Below, piece after piece: positions 46,441 to 55,800 of a stretch of DNA of 64,000 nt (within the stretch, counting starts at the first letter, position 1; each line of letters begins with the position of its first letter). The DNA is from Rhizobium terrae (GTDB lineage: Bacteria; Pseudomonadota; Alphaproteobacteria; Rhizobiales; Rhizobiaceae). The translations under genes and the position numbers were made by a program. Below the pieces are notes generated by a model. That model saw nothing but the letters and a program-made list of their open reading frames with translations. It was not told the origin of the DNA and ran no database searches. The DNA is taken from contig NZ_QJKM01000013.1 in NCBI RefSeq assembly GCF_003425685.1, positions 124,001-188,000 of the forward strand, written 5' to 3'.

Positions 46441-46660
46441 TCCCCTCACGTGCAATTTCCAACACTTAGCCCGTGGTTCAATATTGAAATTGCTTTCTCT
46501 CCCTCAAGGGAGAGATAACGGTGCCGCACCGCTGCAATTCTCTCAAGCGTGGAAGCCGGTGCGACAAAAATTTGTGGCCCCTCGACCTCTCTCCTGTGGG
46601 AGAGGTTGCAAAATCAAGACCTTAGCGTCAGCGAAGGCTTGGATTTTGTTGGTGAGGGGA
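46441..46660. repeat. Second RIME-like palindromic element
   Basis: Terminal inverted repeat TCCCCTCA (46441-46448) and TGAGGGGA (46653-46660), with internal hairpins TCTCTCCCT/AGGGAGAGA (46496-46515) and ACCTCTC/GAGAGGT (about 46580-46605), plus an imperfect CAAAATCAAG / CTTGGATTTTG pair. The same end design as 44713-44839 suggests one family. Confidence 0.6.
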
Positions 46661-47143
46661 TCCCTCCGCCCCGAAACTTTTCCCCGCCCTCCGAAGCCGT
46701 GCCATCATCTCCTCGTCCTGCTTCGGCTGCACCGGTCCGCATAACCGGCGAGGCGGGACCGGTGATCCGGCGGACTGTCCTTATGCAAACGGGCTGCCGG
46801 GGGCTGCGCAGAAAATGGTCTCCCTCCCGCCTCAAGGCGGGGCGTGCGTGTGTCGCACACAACCCGGTATGGCATCCGTGCTCATCTCCACGGAGTTAAA
46901 TTCCATACCGCCGCAGAGGGACCGGAGTTGCGCGGATAAACACACCGAACGGGGCACGTCGCGTGTCACTGTTAAAATTTCATTCGAGGCACACGACGTG
47001 TCCCGGCCGAAACGGAAAACCGCCCGCAGCACCAAGGGAGGACTCCGTCTGCCGCTGGCCTAGCATTAGTTTTTGGCCGAGTTCGATCCGAATAGCAGGA
47101 TTTGCCTCGACTCCGGCAAGATTTCATGTCACTCCCGCACCTC
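46661..47143. other. Gene-poor spacer upstream of trpF
   Basis: No convincing coding sequence. Two adjacent hairpins, CCCGCC/GGCGGG (46826-46841) and GTGTG/CACAC (46848-46860), could belong to a small RNA or be repeat debris. The trpF promoter should lie toward the right end. Short open frames here have no recognisable protein content. Confidence 0.45.
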
Positions 47144-47800
47144 ATGAGACCTGATATCAAGATCTGTGGGTTGAAGACCTCCGAGGCCGTCGATCGCGCC
47201 GTCGCACGGGGCGCCACGCATATCGGTTTTATCTTCTTCCCCAAAAGCCCGCGCAATATCGCGCCCGATCTGGCCGGCGAGCTGGCGGATCGCGTCCGCG
47301 GCCGGGTGAAGATCGTCGCCGTCACGGTGAATGCCGATGACGAGGAACTGGACGACATCGTCTCGCTGCTCCGTCCGGATATCCTGCAGCTGCACGGGAA
47401 TGAAAGCCCGGAACGCATCCTGCATGTGAAGGCGCTTTACGGCCTGCCGGTCATGAAGGTTTTTTCGGTGAGGGAAGCCGGCGATCTCGACCGGATCGAT
47501 TCCTATATCGGCGTCGCCGACCGTTTCCTGTTCGATGCCAAGGCCCCGGCGGGTTCCGAACTTCCCGGCGGCAACGGCGTTTCCTTCGATTGGAGCCTCA
47601 TGGCTTCGCTTGACGAAAGCGTGGATTACATGCTTTCCGGAGGATTGAACAAGGATAATGTCGCTGCCGCGCTCGCATCCACGCGGGCAACCGGTGTCGA
47701 TATGTCGTCCGGGGTGGAAAGCGCCCCGGGCGTCAAGGACCTTGGCATGATCGATGCGGTTTTCGATGCCATCGCGGTAGCGCGGAAGAAGATCGCCTGA
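47144..47800 (+). CDS. trpF: Phosphoribosylanthranilate isomerase
   Basis: A 218-residue TIM-barrel enzyme of tryptophan synthesis. The catalytic Cys is in IKICGLKTSEAVDRA (about 5-19), followed by HIGFIFFPKSPRNI and LQLHGNESPE. The catalytic Asp region is FLFDAKAP and the phosphate site is YMLSGGLNKDNV and GVDMSSGVESAPGVKD. Starts at 47102 (TTG) and 47126 (ATG) are also open; 47144 fits the family length. It is first in trpFBA-accD-folC, separated from trpB by 10 nt. Confidence 0.94.
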   Translation: MRPDIKICGLKTSEAVDRAVARGATHIGFIFFPKSPRNIAPDLAGELADRVRGRVKIVAVTVNADDEELDDIVSLLRPDILQLHGNESPERILHVKALYGLPVMKVFSVREAGDLDRIDSYIGVADRFLFDAKAPAGSELPGGNGVSFDWSLMASLDESVDYMLSGGLNKDNVAAALASTRATGVDMSSGVESAPGVKDLGMIDAVFDAIAVARKKIA

Positions 47801-47810
47801 GGAGTTTTAA

Positions 47811-49031
47811 GTGAACCAGACGCCAAAACCCAATTCGTTCCGTTCCGGCCCCGATGAGGATGGTCGTTTCGGCATTTTCGGCGGGCGCTTCGTCGCCGAA
47901 ACGCTGATGCCGCTGATCCTCGATCTGCAGGGAGAATGGGAAAAGGCGAAGAACGACCCGACGTTCCAGCAGGAACTCGCAGAACTCGGCGCCCATTACA
48001 TCGGCCGCCCGAGCCCGCTTTATTTCGCCGAGCGCCTGACCGAGCATCTCGGCGGCGCCAGGATCTACTTCAAGCGCGAAGAGCTGAACCACACCGGTTC
48101 GCACAAGATCAACAACTGCATCGGCCAGATCCTGCTCGCCAAGCGCATGGGCAAGACCCGCATCATCGCGGAAACCGGCGCCGGCCAGCATGGCGTGGCG
48201 TCCGCCACCGTCGCGGCCCGTTTCGGTTTCCCCTGCGTCGTCTACATGGGCGCCACCGACGTCGAGCGCCAGGCGCCGAACGTCTTCCGCATGAAGCTCC
48301 TCGGCGCCGAGGTGAAACCGGTCACCGCCGGCAACGGCACGCTGAAGGACGCGATGAACGAAGCTCTTCGGGATTGGGTGACCAATGTCGAGAACACCTA
48401 CTACCTGATCGGCACCGCCGCCGGCCCGCATCCCTATCCGGAGCTCGTCCGCGACTTCCAGTCGGTGATCGGCAAGGAAGCCCGCGAGCAGATCTTGGAA
48501 GCCGAAGGCAGGTTGCCGGATATGGTCGTCGCCGCCGTCGGCGGCGGTTCGAACGCGATCGGCATCTTTCATCCGTTCCTGGATGACGAGGGCGTGCAGA
48601 TCGTCGGCGTCGAAGCCGGCGGCCGCGGCCTGCAGGGCGTCGAGCACTGCGCCTCGATCACCGCGGGCAGCCCGGGCGTCCTGCACGGCAACCGCACCTA
48701 CCTGCTGCAGGATCACGACGGCCAGATTCTCGAAGGTCACTCCGTCTCCGCCGGCCTCGACTATCCGGGTATCGGTCCGGAACACAGCTGGCTGCACGAT
48801 ATCGGCCGCGCCGAATACGTGCCGATCATGGACCAGGAAGCGCTCGACGCCTTCCAGGTGCTGACCCGCCTCGAAGGTATCATCCCGGCGCTGGAGCCCA
48901 GCCACGCGCTTGCCGAAGTGATCAAGCGTGCGCCCAAGATGCGCAAGGACCAGATCATTCTGATGAACCTCTCCGGTCGCGGCGACAAGGACATCTTCAC
49001 CGTCGCCAAGATCCTCGGAATGGATATGTGA
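47811..49031 (+). CDS. trpB: Tryptophan synthase beta chain
   Basis: A 406-residue PLP enzyme that joins indole and serine. The PLP lysine is in ELNHTGSHKINNCIGQILLA (about 86-105), and the phosphate-binding loop is VVAAVGGGSNAIGIFHPF. AETGAGQHGVASAT lies between. The GTG start is preceded by TGAGGAG. Only 1 nt separates its stop from trpA. Confidence 0.98.
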   Translation: MNQTPKPNSFRSGPDEDGRFGIFGGRFVAETLMPLILDLQGEWEKAKNDPTFQQELAELGAHYIGRPSPLYFAERLTEHLGGARIYFKREELNHTGSHKINNCIGQILLAKRMGKTRIIAETGAGQHGVASATVAARFGFPCVVYMGATDVERQAPNVFRMKLLGAEVKPVTAGNGTLKDAMNEALRDWVTNVENTYYLIGTAAGPHPYPELVRDFQSVIGKEAREQILEAEGRLPDMVVAAVGGGSNAIGIFHPFLDDEGVQIVGVEAGGRGLQGVEHCASITAGSPGVLHGNRTYLLQDHDGQILEGHSVSAGLDYPGIGPEHSWLHDIGRAEYVPIMDQEALDAFQVLTRLEGIIPALEPSHALAEVIKRAPKMRKDQIILMNLSGRGDKDIFTVAKILGMDM

Positions 49032-49032
49032 C

Positions 49033-49872
49033 ATGACCGTTCGTATGGACAACCGTTTCGCGGCCCTCAAGGCTGAAGGCCGCCCCGCCCTGGTCACCTA
49101 TTTCATGGGGGGCGATCCGGATTTCGACACGTCGCTCGGCATCATGAAGGCGCTGCCCGGCGCCGGCGCCGACATCATCGAGCTCGGCATGCCTTTCTCC
49201 GACCCGATGGCCGACGGTCCGGTGATCCAGATGGCCGGCCAGCGTGCCTTGAAGGCGGGCCAGACGCTCGCCAGGACGCTCGATCTCGCCCGCGAATTCC
49301 GCAAGGGCGACAATGAGACGCCGGTCGTCATGATGGGTTACTACAATCCGATCTACGTCTACGGCGTCGAGAAATTCCTGGACGATGCGCTTGCCGCCGG
49401 CATCGACGGCCTGATCATCGTCGATCTGCCGCCGGAGATGGACGACGAGCTCTGCATCCCGGCGCTGAAAAAGGGTATCAATTTCATCCGCCTCGCCACG
49501 CCGACAACCGACGACAAGCGCCTGCCGGCGGTTCTCAAGAACACGTCCGGTTTCGTCTATTACGTCTCGATGACCGGCATCACCGGCTCGGCCCTGCCGG
49601 ATCCGTCGCTGGTTTCCGGTGCCGTCAACCGCATCAAGGGCCACACCGGCCTGCCGGTCTGCGTCGGTTTCGGCGTCAAGACGGCCGATCATGCCAAGGC
49701 GATCGGTGCTGCCGCGGACGGCGTCGTCGTCGGCACCGCGATCGTGGCGCAGATCGCCGGCAGCCTGACCAAGGATGGCGCGGCCGGCCCGGATACGGTT
49801 GCTTCGGTCGCGACGCTGGTGAAGGGCCTGGCCACCGGCGTGCGCGCCGCCCGCCTTGTTGCCGCCGAATAG
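49033..49872 (+). CDS. trpA: Tryptophan synthase alpha chain
   Basis: A 279-residue TIM barrel that cleaves indole-3-glycerol phosphate and channels indole to TrpB. The catalytic Glu is in ADIIELGMPFSDPMADGPVIQ (about 46-66), and the catalytic Asp is in IDGLIIVDLPPEMDDEL. YYVSMTGITGSA and PVCVGFGVKTADHAKA bind phosphate. accD follows after 40 nt. Confidence 0.97.
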   Translation: MTVRMDNRFAALKAEGRPALVTYFMGGDPDFDTSLGIMKALPGAGADIIELGMPFSDPMADGPVIQMAGQRALKAGQTLARTLDLAREFRKGDNETPVVMMGYYNPIYVYGVEKFLDDALAAGIDGLIIVDLPPEMDDELCIPALKKGINFIRLATPTTDDKRLPAVLKNTSGFVYYVSMTGITGSALPDPSLVSGAVNRIKGHTGLPVCVGFGVKTADHAKAIGAAADGVVVGTAIVAQIAGSLTKDGAAGPDTVASVATLVKGLATGVRAARLVAAE

Positions 49873-49912
49873 TTTCCCCACATTAGGCCTGATTCCAACG
49901 GGAGTGCCCCAA

Positions 49913-50803
49913 GTGAACTGGATCACCAATTACGTCCGGCCGCGCATCAATTCCATGCTGGGCCGCCGCGAAGTGCCGGAAAACCTCTGGATCAAGTGCC
50001 CGGAAACCGGTGAGATGGTCTTCCATAAGGACCTGGAAGAGAACAAGTGGGTCATTCCCGCCTCCGGCTTCCACATGAAGATGCCGGCCAAGGCGCGCCT
50101 GAAGGACCTCTTCGACGGCGGCGAATATGAAGCGCTGCCGCAGCCCAAGGTCGCCCAGGATCCGCTGAAGTTCCGCGATTCCAAGCGTTATGCCGACCGC
50201 CTGAAGGATAGCCGCGTGAAGACCGAGCAGGAGGACACGATCCTTGCCGGTCTCGGTCAGGTCCAGGGCCTCAAGCTCGTTGCGGTCGTCCATGAATTCA
50301 ACTTCATCGGCGGGTCGCTGGGCATGGCCGCCGGCGAGGCGATCGTGAAGGCCTGCGAGCGGGCGCTTGCGGAAAAGTGCCCGCTGGTCATTTTCCCGGC
50401 TTCGGGCGGCGCCCGCATGCAGGAAGGCATCCTCTCGCTGATGCAGCTGCCGCGCACCACCGTCGCGGTCGACATGCTGAAGGAAGCGGGCCTGCCTTAC
50501 GTCGTGGTTCTGACCAACCCGACGACCGGCGGGGTCACGGCTTCCTATGCGATGCTCGGTGATATCCATATCGCCGAACCGGGCGCCGAGATCGGCTTCG
50601 CAGGCAAGCGCGTCATCGAGCAGACGCTGCGTGAAAAGCTCCCCGAGGGTTTCCAGACCTCCGAATACCTGCTTGAGCACGGCATGGTCGATATGGTGGT
50701 GAAGCGCCACGATATTCCGTCGATGCTGGCGAAGATCCTGAAGATGTTGACGAAACAGCCTGTTCAGGAAGCTCTTCCGGCTCCGGTCGCGATAAGCGCG
50801 TGA
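49913..50803 (+). CDS. accD: Acetyl-CoA carboxylase carboxyltransferase beta subunit
   Basis: A 296-residue carboxyltransferase subunit for malonyl-CoA synthesis. Conserved features are VVHEFNFIGGSLGMAAGEAI, FPASGGARMQEGILSLMQL and LTNPTTGGVTASYAMLGD. The start is the GTG at 49913 (NWITNYVRPRIN), with GGGAG upstream. The N-terminal zinc ribbon, which has four cysteines in E. coli, retains only one (WIKCPETGEM); the others are replaced, as is usual for Rhizobiales. Confidence 0.96.
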   Translation: MNWITNYVRPRINSMLGRREVPENLWIKCPETGEMVFHKDLEENKWVIPASGFHMKMPAKARLKDLFDGGEYEALPQPKVAQDPLKFRDSKRYADRLKDSRVKTEQEDTILAGLGQVQGLKLVAVVHEFNFIGGSLGMAAGEAIVKACERALAEKCPLVIFPASGGARMQEGILSLMQLPRTTVAVDMLKEAGLPYVVVLTNPTTGGVTASYAMLGDIHIAEPGAEIGFAGKRVIEQTLREKLPEGFQTSEYLLEHGMVDMVVKRHDIPSMLAKILKMLTKQPVQEALPAPVAISA

Positions 50804-50836
50804 GATGAACCGGGCCATCGGGGACGGAGCGGTGGG

Positions 50837-52189
50837 ATGACGACGATGAACGAAACCGCGACGAGCGAGGCCGAACGCGAAATCGAGAAACTGATGGCCC
50901 TTCATCCCAAGGGCTTCGATCTTTCGCTTGAACGCATCACCAGGCTTCTCGATATCCTCGGCAATCCGCACAGGAAGCTGCCGCCCGTCATTCATGTCGC
51001 CGGAACGAACGGCAAAGGTTCTTTCACCGCTTTTTGCCGGGCGCTCCTGGAAGCGGGCGGTTACGCGACCCACGTCCACACGTCGCCGCATCTCGTCAAC
51101 TGGCATGAGCGGTACCGCATCGGTGTCAGGGGAGGCCGCAGCCAGCCGGTCGACGATGCGTTGTTTGCCGATGCCTTGCGCCGCATTGCGGCCGCCAACA
51201 ACGGCCAGATGATCACGGTCTTCGAAATCCTGACTGCCGCGACCTTCCTGCTGTTTTCCGAACAGCCGGCCGACGTGGTCGTTCTGGAGGTCGGACTGGG
51301 CGGCCGTTTCGATGCGACCAATGTCATTCCCGATCCGGCCGTCTCGGTCGTCATGCCGATCGCGCTCGACCATCAGGCCTATCTCGGTGACCGGGTGGAA
51401 TTGATTGCGGCGGAAAAGGCCGGGATCATGAAACGCGGCCGGCCGGTCGTCATCGGCCACCAAGAATTCGAAGCCGCGCGCGAGGTGCTCGTATCCACTG
51501 CCGAACGGCTCGGCTGTCCCATGACGGTTTACGGCCAGGATTTTTCCGCCCATGAGGAATTCGGCCGGCTGATCTATCAGGACGAGTTCGGCCTCAACGA
51601 TTTGCCGCTGCCGCGCCTGCCCGGCCGGCATCAATATGCCAATGCCGCGGCCGCCATCCGCGCCGTCAAGGCGGCCGGTTTTGCCGTCACCGAGGCGATG
51701 ATGGAAAAGGCGATGGCGACGGTTGAGTGGCCGGCCCGCCTTCAGAAGCTCACCGAGGGTAAGCTTCTGGAATATGCGCCGGAAGGCGCCGAGATCTGGC
51801 TGGACGGCGGTCACAATCCGGCTGGCGGCGAAGTGATCGCCGAAGCCATGGCAGCCTTCGAGGAGCGCCAGTCCCGACCGCTTTACCTGATCACCGGCAT
51901 GATCAACACCAAGGACCCGGTCGGTTATTTCCGCGCTTTCGCGGATATTGCCGAACATGTCTTCACCGTCCGCATCCGCGGCAGCGAATCGGGTTTCGAT
52001 CCCGTGGCGCTCGCCCATTATGCGTTCGACGCCGGCCTGGTGGCGGAGCCCGCCGGCTCGGCGGCCGAAGCGTTGCAGGAAATCACCCGCCGCCAGCTTC
52101 CGGGCGGCGCGCCGCCGCGCATCCTGATCGGCGGATCGCTCTATTTCGCCGGCAACGTGCTCGCCGACAACGGCACCCCGCCGGCCTGA
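50837..52189 (+). CDS. folC: Dihydrofolate synthase / folylpolyglutamate synthase
   Basis: A 450-residue Mur-ligase-like enzyme that adds glutamate to dihydropteroate and folates. ATP-binding VIHVAGTNGKGSFTAFCRALL is at about 53-73. HTSPHLVNWHERYRIG, VGLGGRFDATNVI and WLDGGHNPAGGEVIAEAM are hallmark motifs. The ATG at 50837 has GGAG upstream. It is the last gene of the trp-accD-folC operon; accD-folC pairing is common in proteobacteria. Confidence 0.96.
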   Translation: MTTMNETATSEAEREIEKLMALHPKGFDLSLERITRLLDILGNPHRKLPPVIHVAGTNGKGSFTAFCRALLEAGGYATHVHTSPHLVNWHERYRIGVRGGRSQPVDDALFADALRRIAAANNGQMITVFEILTAATFLLFSEQPADVVVLEVGLGGRFDATNVIPDPAVSVVMPIALDHQAYLGDRVELIAAEKAGIMKRGRPVVIGHQEFEAAREVLVSTAERLGCPMTVYGQDFSAHEEFGRLIYQDEFGLNDLPLPRLPGRHQYANAAAAIRAVKAAGFAVTEAMMEKAMATVEWPARLQKLTEGKLLEYAPEGAEIWLDGGHNPAGGEVIAEAMAAFEERQSRPLYLITGMINTKDPVGYFRAFADIAEHVFTVRIRGSESGFDPVALAHYAFDAGLVAEPAGSAAEALQEITRRQLPGGAPPRILIGGSLYFAGNVLADNGTPPA

Positions 52190-52206
52190 GTGTAATTCTA
52201 TTTCGC

Positions 52207-52321
52207 CGTCATTCCTGTGCTTGTCGCAGGAATCCAACTAGCCCAAGTTTTGGGCTGAAAAGAATCTATCGCGCCGCAGACGCGAAGGCGCGTCGTCCTC
52301 GTGACGAGTGCAGGGATGACG
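52207..52321. repeat. Palindromic repeat after folC, CGTCATTCC family
   Basis: CGTCATTCC (52207-52215) and GGATGACG (52314-52321) form the ends. Inside are ATTCCTGTG/CGCAGGAAT (52211-52219 and 52225-52233) and AGCCCAA/TTGGGCT (52240-52256). This is the long form of the hairpin at 3153-3191. Confidence 0.7.
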
Positions 52322-52344
52322 CAAGAGTACAAATCCCGACAAAC

Positions 52345-52379
52345 AAAAAGCCCGGCTGCAGGGGTCAGCCGGGCTTTTT
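52345..52379. terminator. Bidirectional terminator between folC and trxA
   Basis: AAAAAGCCCGGCTG (52345-52358), 7-nt loop, CAGCCGGGCTTTTT (52366-52379): a perfect 14-bp stem with T tracts on both strands, serving the convergent folC and trxA genes. Confidence 0.93.
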
Positions 52380-52401
52380 GCACGAGGTCATTCGATCGCA
52401 A

Positions 52402-52722
52402 TTATGCGGCGCTGGAAATCCAGGCGGAAAGGGCGGTCTTCGGAGCGGCGCCAACCTTGATGTCGGCGACTTCGCCGCCCTTGAACATGGCGAGCGTCGG
52501 AATGGAACGCACGCCGAACTGGGCAGCCAGCTCCGGATTTTCGTCGATGTTCAGCTTCACGACCTTCACCTTGCCGGCGAGTTCGTTGGAGATTTCCTCA
52601 AGGCTCGGACCGATCATTTTGCACGGACCGCACCATTCGGCCCAGAAATCCACGACCACCGGTTCGGCGGAGTTGAGGACTTCAGCCTGGAAATTGCTGG
52701 TATCGACTTTCACGGTAGCCAT
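52402..52722 (-). CDS. trxA: Thioredoxin
   Basis: A 106-residue classical thioredoxin with the active site WAEWCGPCKM (Cys31 and Cys34), cis-Pro in IPTLAMFKGG, and the Asp at about 25. The ATG at 52722 with AGAAGGAG upstream is clear; a longer frame to 52791 is not used. It lies 87 nt downstream of addA on the same strand. Confidence 0.97.
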   Translation of the reverse strand: MATVKVDTSNFQAEVLNSAEPVVVDFWAEWCGPCKMIGPSLEEISNELAGKVKVVKLNIDENPELAAQFGVRSIPTLAMFKGGEVADIKVGAAPKTALSAWISSAA

Positions 52723-52809
52723 GGGGCTCTCCTTCTTACGTGCATCCGGCACGATTCTCTGTTGATGCAAATGTGAGCGTGCGCCGCACATATTTCAATG
52801 TCCGTCTTC

Positions 52810-55800
52810 TCACTTTGTTTTGAGTTCCGCAAGCGAGCGTGACAGGAGCTCCGGGGAGAGCGAAATCACCCCGCCGGACTCGGTATAGACGAGGAGGCAA
52901 TCGACGCTCCTGCCCGGGTAAAGCGGGCCGAGGATCTCGCGATAGATGGCAAGCTGCGCCCGATGGGCAAGCGGAACGTCCTCGGGCGTTTTCGGCGGCG
53001 TGCGATTGGTTTTGTAATCGACGACGATCACCTGTGTTTCGGTGACGACCAGCCGGTCGATCCGCCCGGAGATCGCGTAATCCCTGCCTTCGAGCGTCAG
53101 CGTGCCCATGATCGAGACTTCCGCCTGGCCCCGTTCCGAAAAAACCGGCCGCAGCGCCGCATCGGAAAGCACCGAAAGCACGCAGGCGACCAGCTTTTCC
53201 CGCTCCGTTGCCGGCCAGAAACGGGCGGCACGATCCGCATAACGCCCCGCCGCCGCAGCGCGTTCGGCTTCCGGAAACTCGGTCAGCATCTGCAGCATGC
53301 GATGGACGAGCTTGCCCTTCTGCAGCGCCAGGCCGGCTTTCTCCTTTTCGGCGAACAGCGGCGAGGTGACGATCTGGTCGTCCGCCTCGTCCTCGATCAT
53401 CGTCCCGGCGCCGGAAGGGCTGAGGGGCCGCGGCAGGATCTTTTGTGCCGGCAGCGGACGGGAGAGCGCGATCGGCAGCGGCCGCTTTTCCGAAACTGCC
53501 GCCTCTCTGTGTTCGACTTTGGGCGCCTTGCCGCCGGCTGCCGGAAGCCGCCATTTGAGGCCGCCCCATTCGCCGTCCCGGTCGGAGAATTGCGCAGGGC
53601 TGCAATGGTGTGCGTCGGCGGTGAGCGCCTTGGAGATCATCGATTGCCAGGTATCCGGATTGTCGATCTTGCCGCGATAGCCGCAGACGACCAGCCGGTC
53701 GGCGGCGCGCGTCATGCCCACGTAGAGCAGCCGGCGGTATTCTTCCTCCGTCGATGCCTTGATCCGGTCATCATCCGCTGCCGTCATGGCGTTGGAGAGC
53801 ATTTTTCCGGGCACCCAGGCGGGCACGTCCTCATGGCCGACGCGCAGCAGCCGGAATTTCGGCACGTGCGAGGAAATGAAGGCCTTGGAGCCGCTGTCGA
53901 CGAGGAAGACCACGGGCGCTTCCAGGCCTTTGGAGGCATGCACCGTCATGATGCGCACCTCGTTGCGGCCGCCGTCCTGTTCGCGTTTCACCTCGGGCGA
54001 TTCGATCTCCAGCGTCGAGATGAAGGCCTGCAGGCCCGGCAGGCCGTTCGTCTCATGGTCGAGCGCGAAGGTCAGGAACTCGTCGAGAATGTCGCCCGCT
54101 TCGGTGCCCAGCCGGCCAAGGAATTTGCGCCGCCCTCCATACTGGCCGAGAATCCGGGCAAAGAGGTCATGCGGACTGAGCTGTCGCGACAGCGAAAGGA
54201 GATGCTGCAGCCGGTCGGTGGCGTCGCGGAACCGGAGCGGCTGTTCGTCGGCCAGGCGGTTGAGCTGGGCCCAGGCGCTGGCATGCTCCGATCGCAGTGC
54301 CGCGACCTCGAAAATATCTTCCTCGGAGAGATTGAAGAGCGGGCTTTTCAGGAGTGCCGCAAGCGAAAGATCGTCCTGCGGCAGAAGCAGGAAGCGGCCG
54401 AGCGCCAGGAGATCCTGCACGGCGATATGGCTCGTCAGCCGCAACCGGTCGGCACCGGCGACGGGAATGTTGTCGCGCCGTTTCAGCGCTCGGGTGAGCG
54501 CGTTGACGAAAGCGTCGCGCTTGCGGACCAGCACCAGAATGTCGCCCGCCTCGATCGGGCGCTCCATGCCCTTCTCGATGATCGTCTCTTTACCGATCAT
54601 CTCCTCGATGCGGTTGGCAATGCGGCCGGCAAGGATGGCGGACGGCGCCTTGTCGGGCGTCGAATCGAACGGCGCCGTCCAGTCCTCTTCCTGTTCGGAG
54701 ACTTCCGGCACCACGACATCCCAGAGATCGACGGCGCCGGGCTGGCCCATACGGTTCGAGCGGTGCTGCACCGGATCGCCGATCGCACTGAGGCCTTTCG
54801 CATTCTCTTCCAGCGAAAACACCTGGTCGACGGCGGCCAGCACGTCGGCGGTCGACCGGAAGGAAAGCGGCAGCCGAACGGGATGGAAAGCCTGGCCGCT
54901 TGCGCGTACCCGCCTTTCCGTCTCGCTGCGCTCCTCGGCAAAACGTTCCGGCCGCGCGCCCTGGAAGGAGTAGATCGACTGTTTTTCATCGCCCACGGCA
55001 AAGATCGTGCGGCGGGTCTCGCGGGCGCTGGCGCCGGAGTAAAAATCCTCGGCGAGAGATTTGATCACCGTCCACTGGATCGGGCTCGTATCCTGCGCCT
55101 CGTCGACGAGGATATGGTCGATGCCCTGGTCGAGCTTGTAATGCACCCAGGCGCCGACGCCGTCGCGGGTGAGCAGATCGGCGGTGCGGGCGATCAGGTC
55201 CTCGAAATCGAGCAGGCTGCGTTGTTTCTTGAGTTCCTCGTAATCGTCGTTCAGCCGCTCGGCGAGGGTCAGTGCTGCCTTGGTGGCCGAAAACATCCGT
55301 ACGAGACGCAGCCGATCACGGCAGGCGACGACATGGGCGCGCGCCGCATCGACGGCGCCTGCCAGTTCCGGCGCCATCGTCACCATGGCCTTGGCGACAA
55401 GTGAGCTGTCGGCCTTCGGCTTGCCTTCGCGAGTGAGGAAGATCTGGTCGAGATGCTGGGCGCGCTTGAAGACATCCGGTTCCCTGCCGACGAGCCGAAG
55501 CCCGTATGCGACTTCCGTCACCTTCGAACCGCCCTTCTGGTCGGCAAGCGAAAGGTAAAGATCGAGTGTCAGCCCGGACAGGCCGGGAAGCGGCCAGTAG
55601 CCGGCTGCGATACTCTCTTCCGTATCGGCAGGTCCGAGACCCAGAATGCGCTTCAGCTCCACACCGATGCCGCCATGCCGCTCCGCGTGGGCGGTGAAGC
55701 GGCGGATGGCGGTGCGGTTGGCGATGATGTCGGACAGCAGGGTTTCAAGCCCGAATTCGTCGCCGAGATCGAGCACATGCGCGAAGGCCTCCGCAAGCTG

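Noticed and set aside
46549..46899. 116-codon open frame in the spacer before trpF
   Set aside because: Its first third translates the palindromic repeat and the rest shows no domain or good start; treated as non-coding.
49883..52237. 784-codon minus-strand open frame across accD and folC
   Set aside because: It mirrors two clear genes with ribosome-binding sites on the plus strand; high GC keeps the opposite frame open.
53855..53875. CACGTG core inside addA
   Set aside because: Flanks (GGCACGTGCGAG) do not extend to the parS palindrome.
52963..55404. 813-codon plus-strand open frame inside addA
   Set aside because: Antisense shadow of AddA; the AddA helicase and nuclease motifs are on the minus strand.
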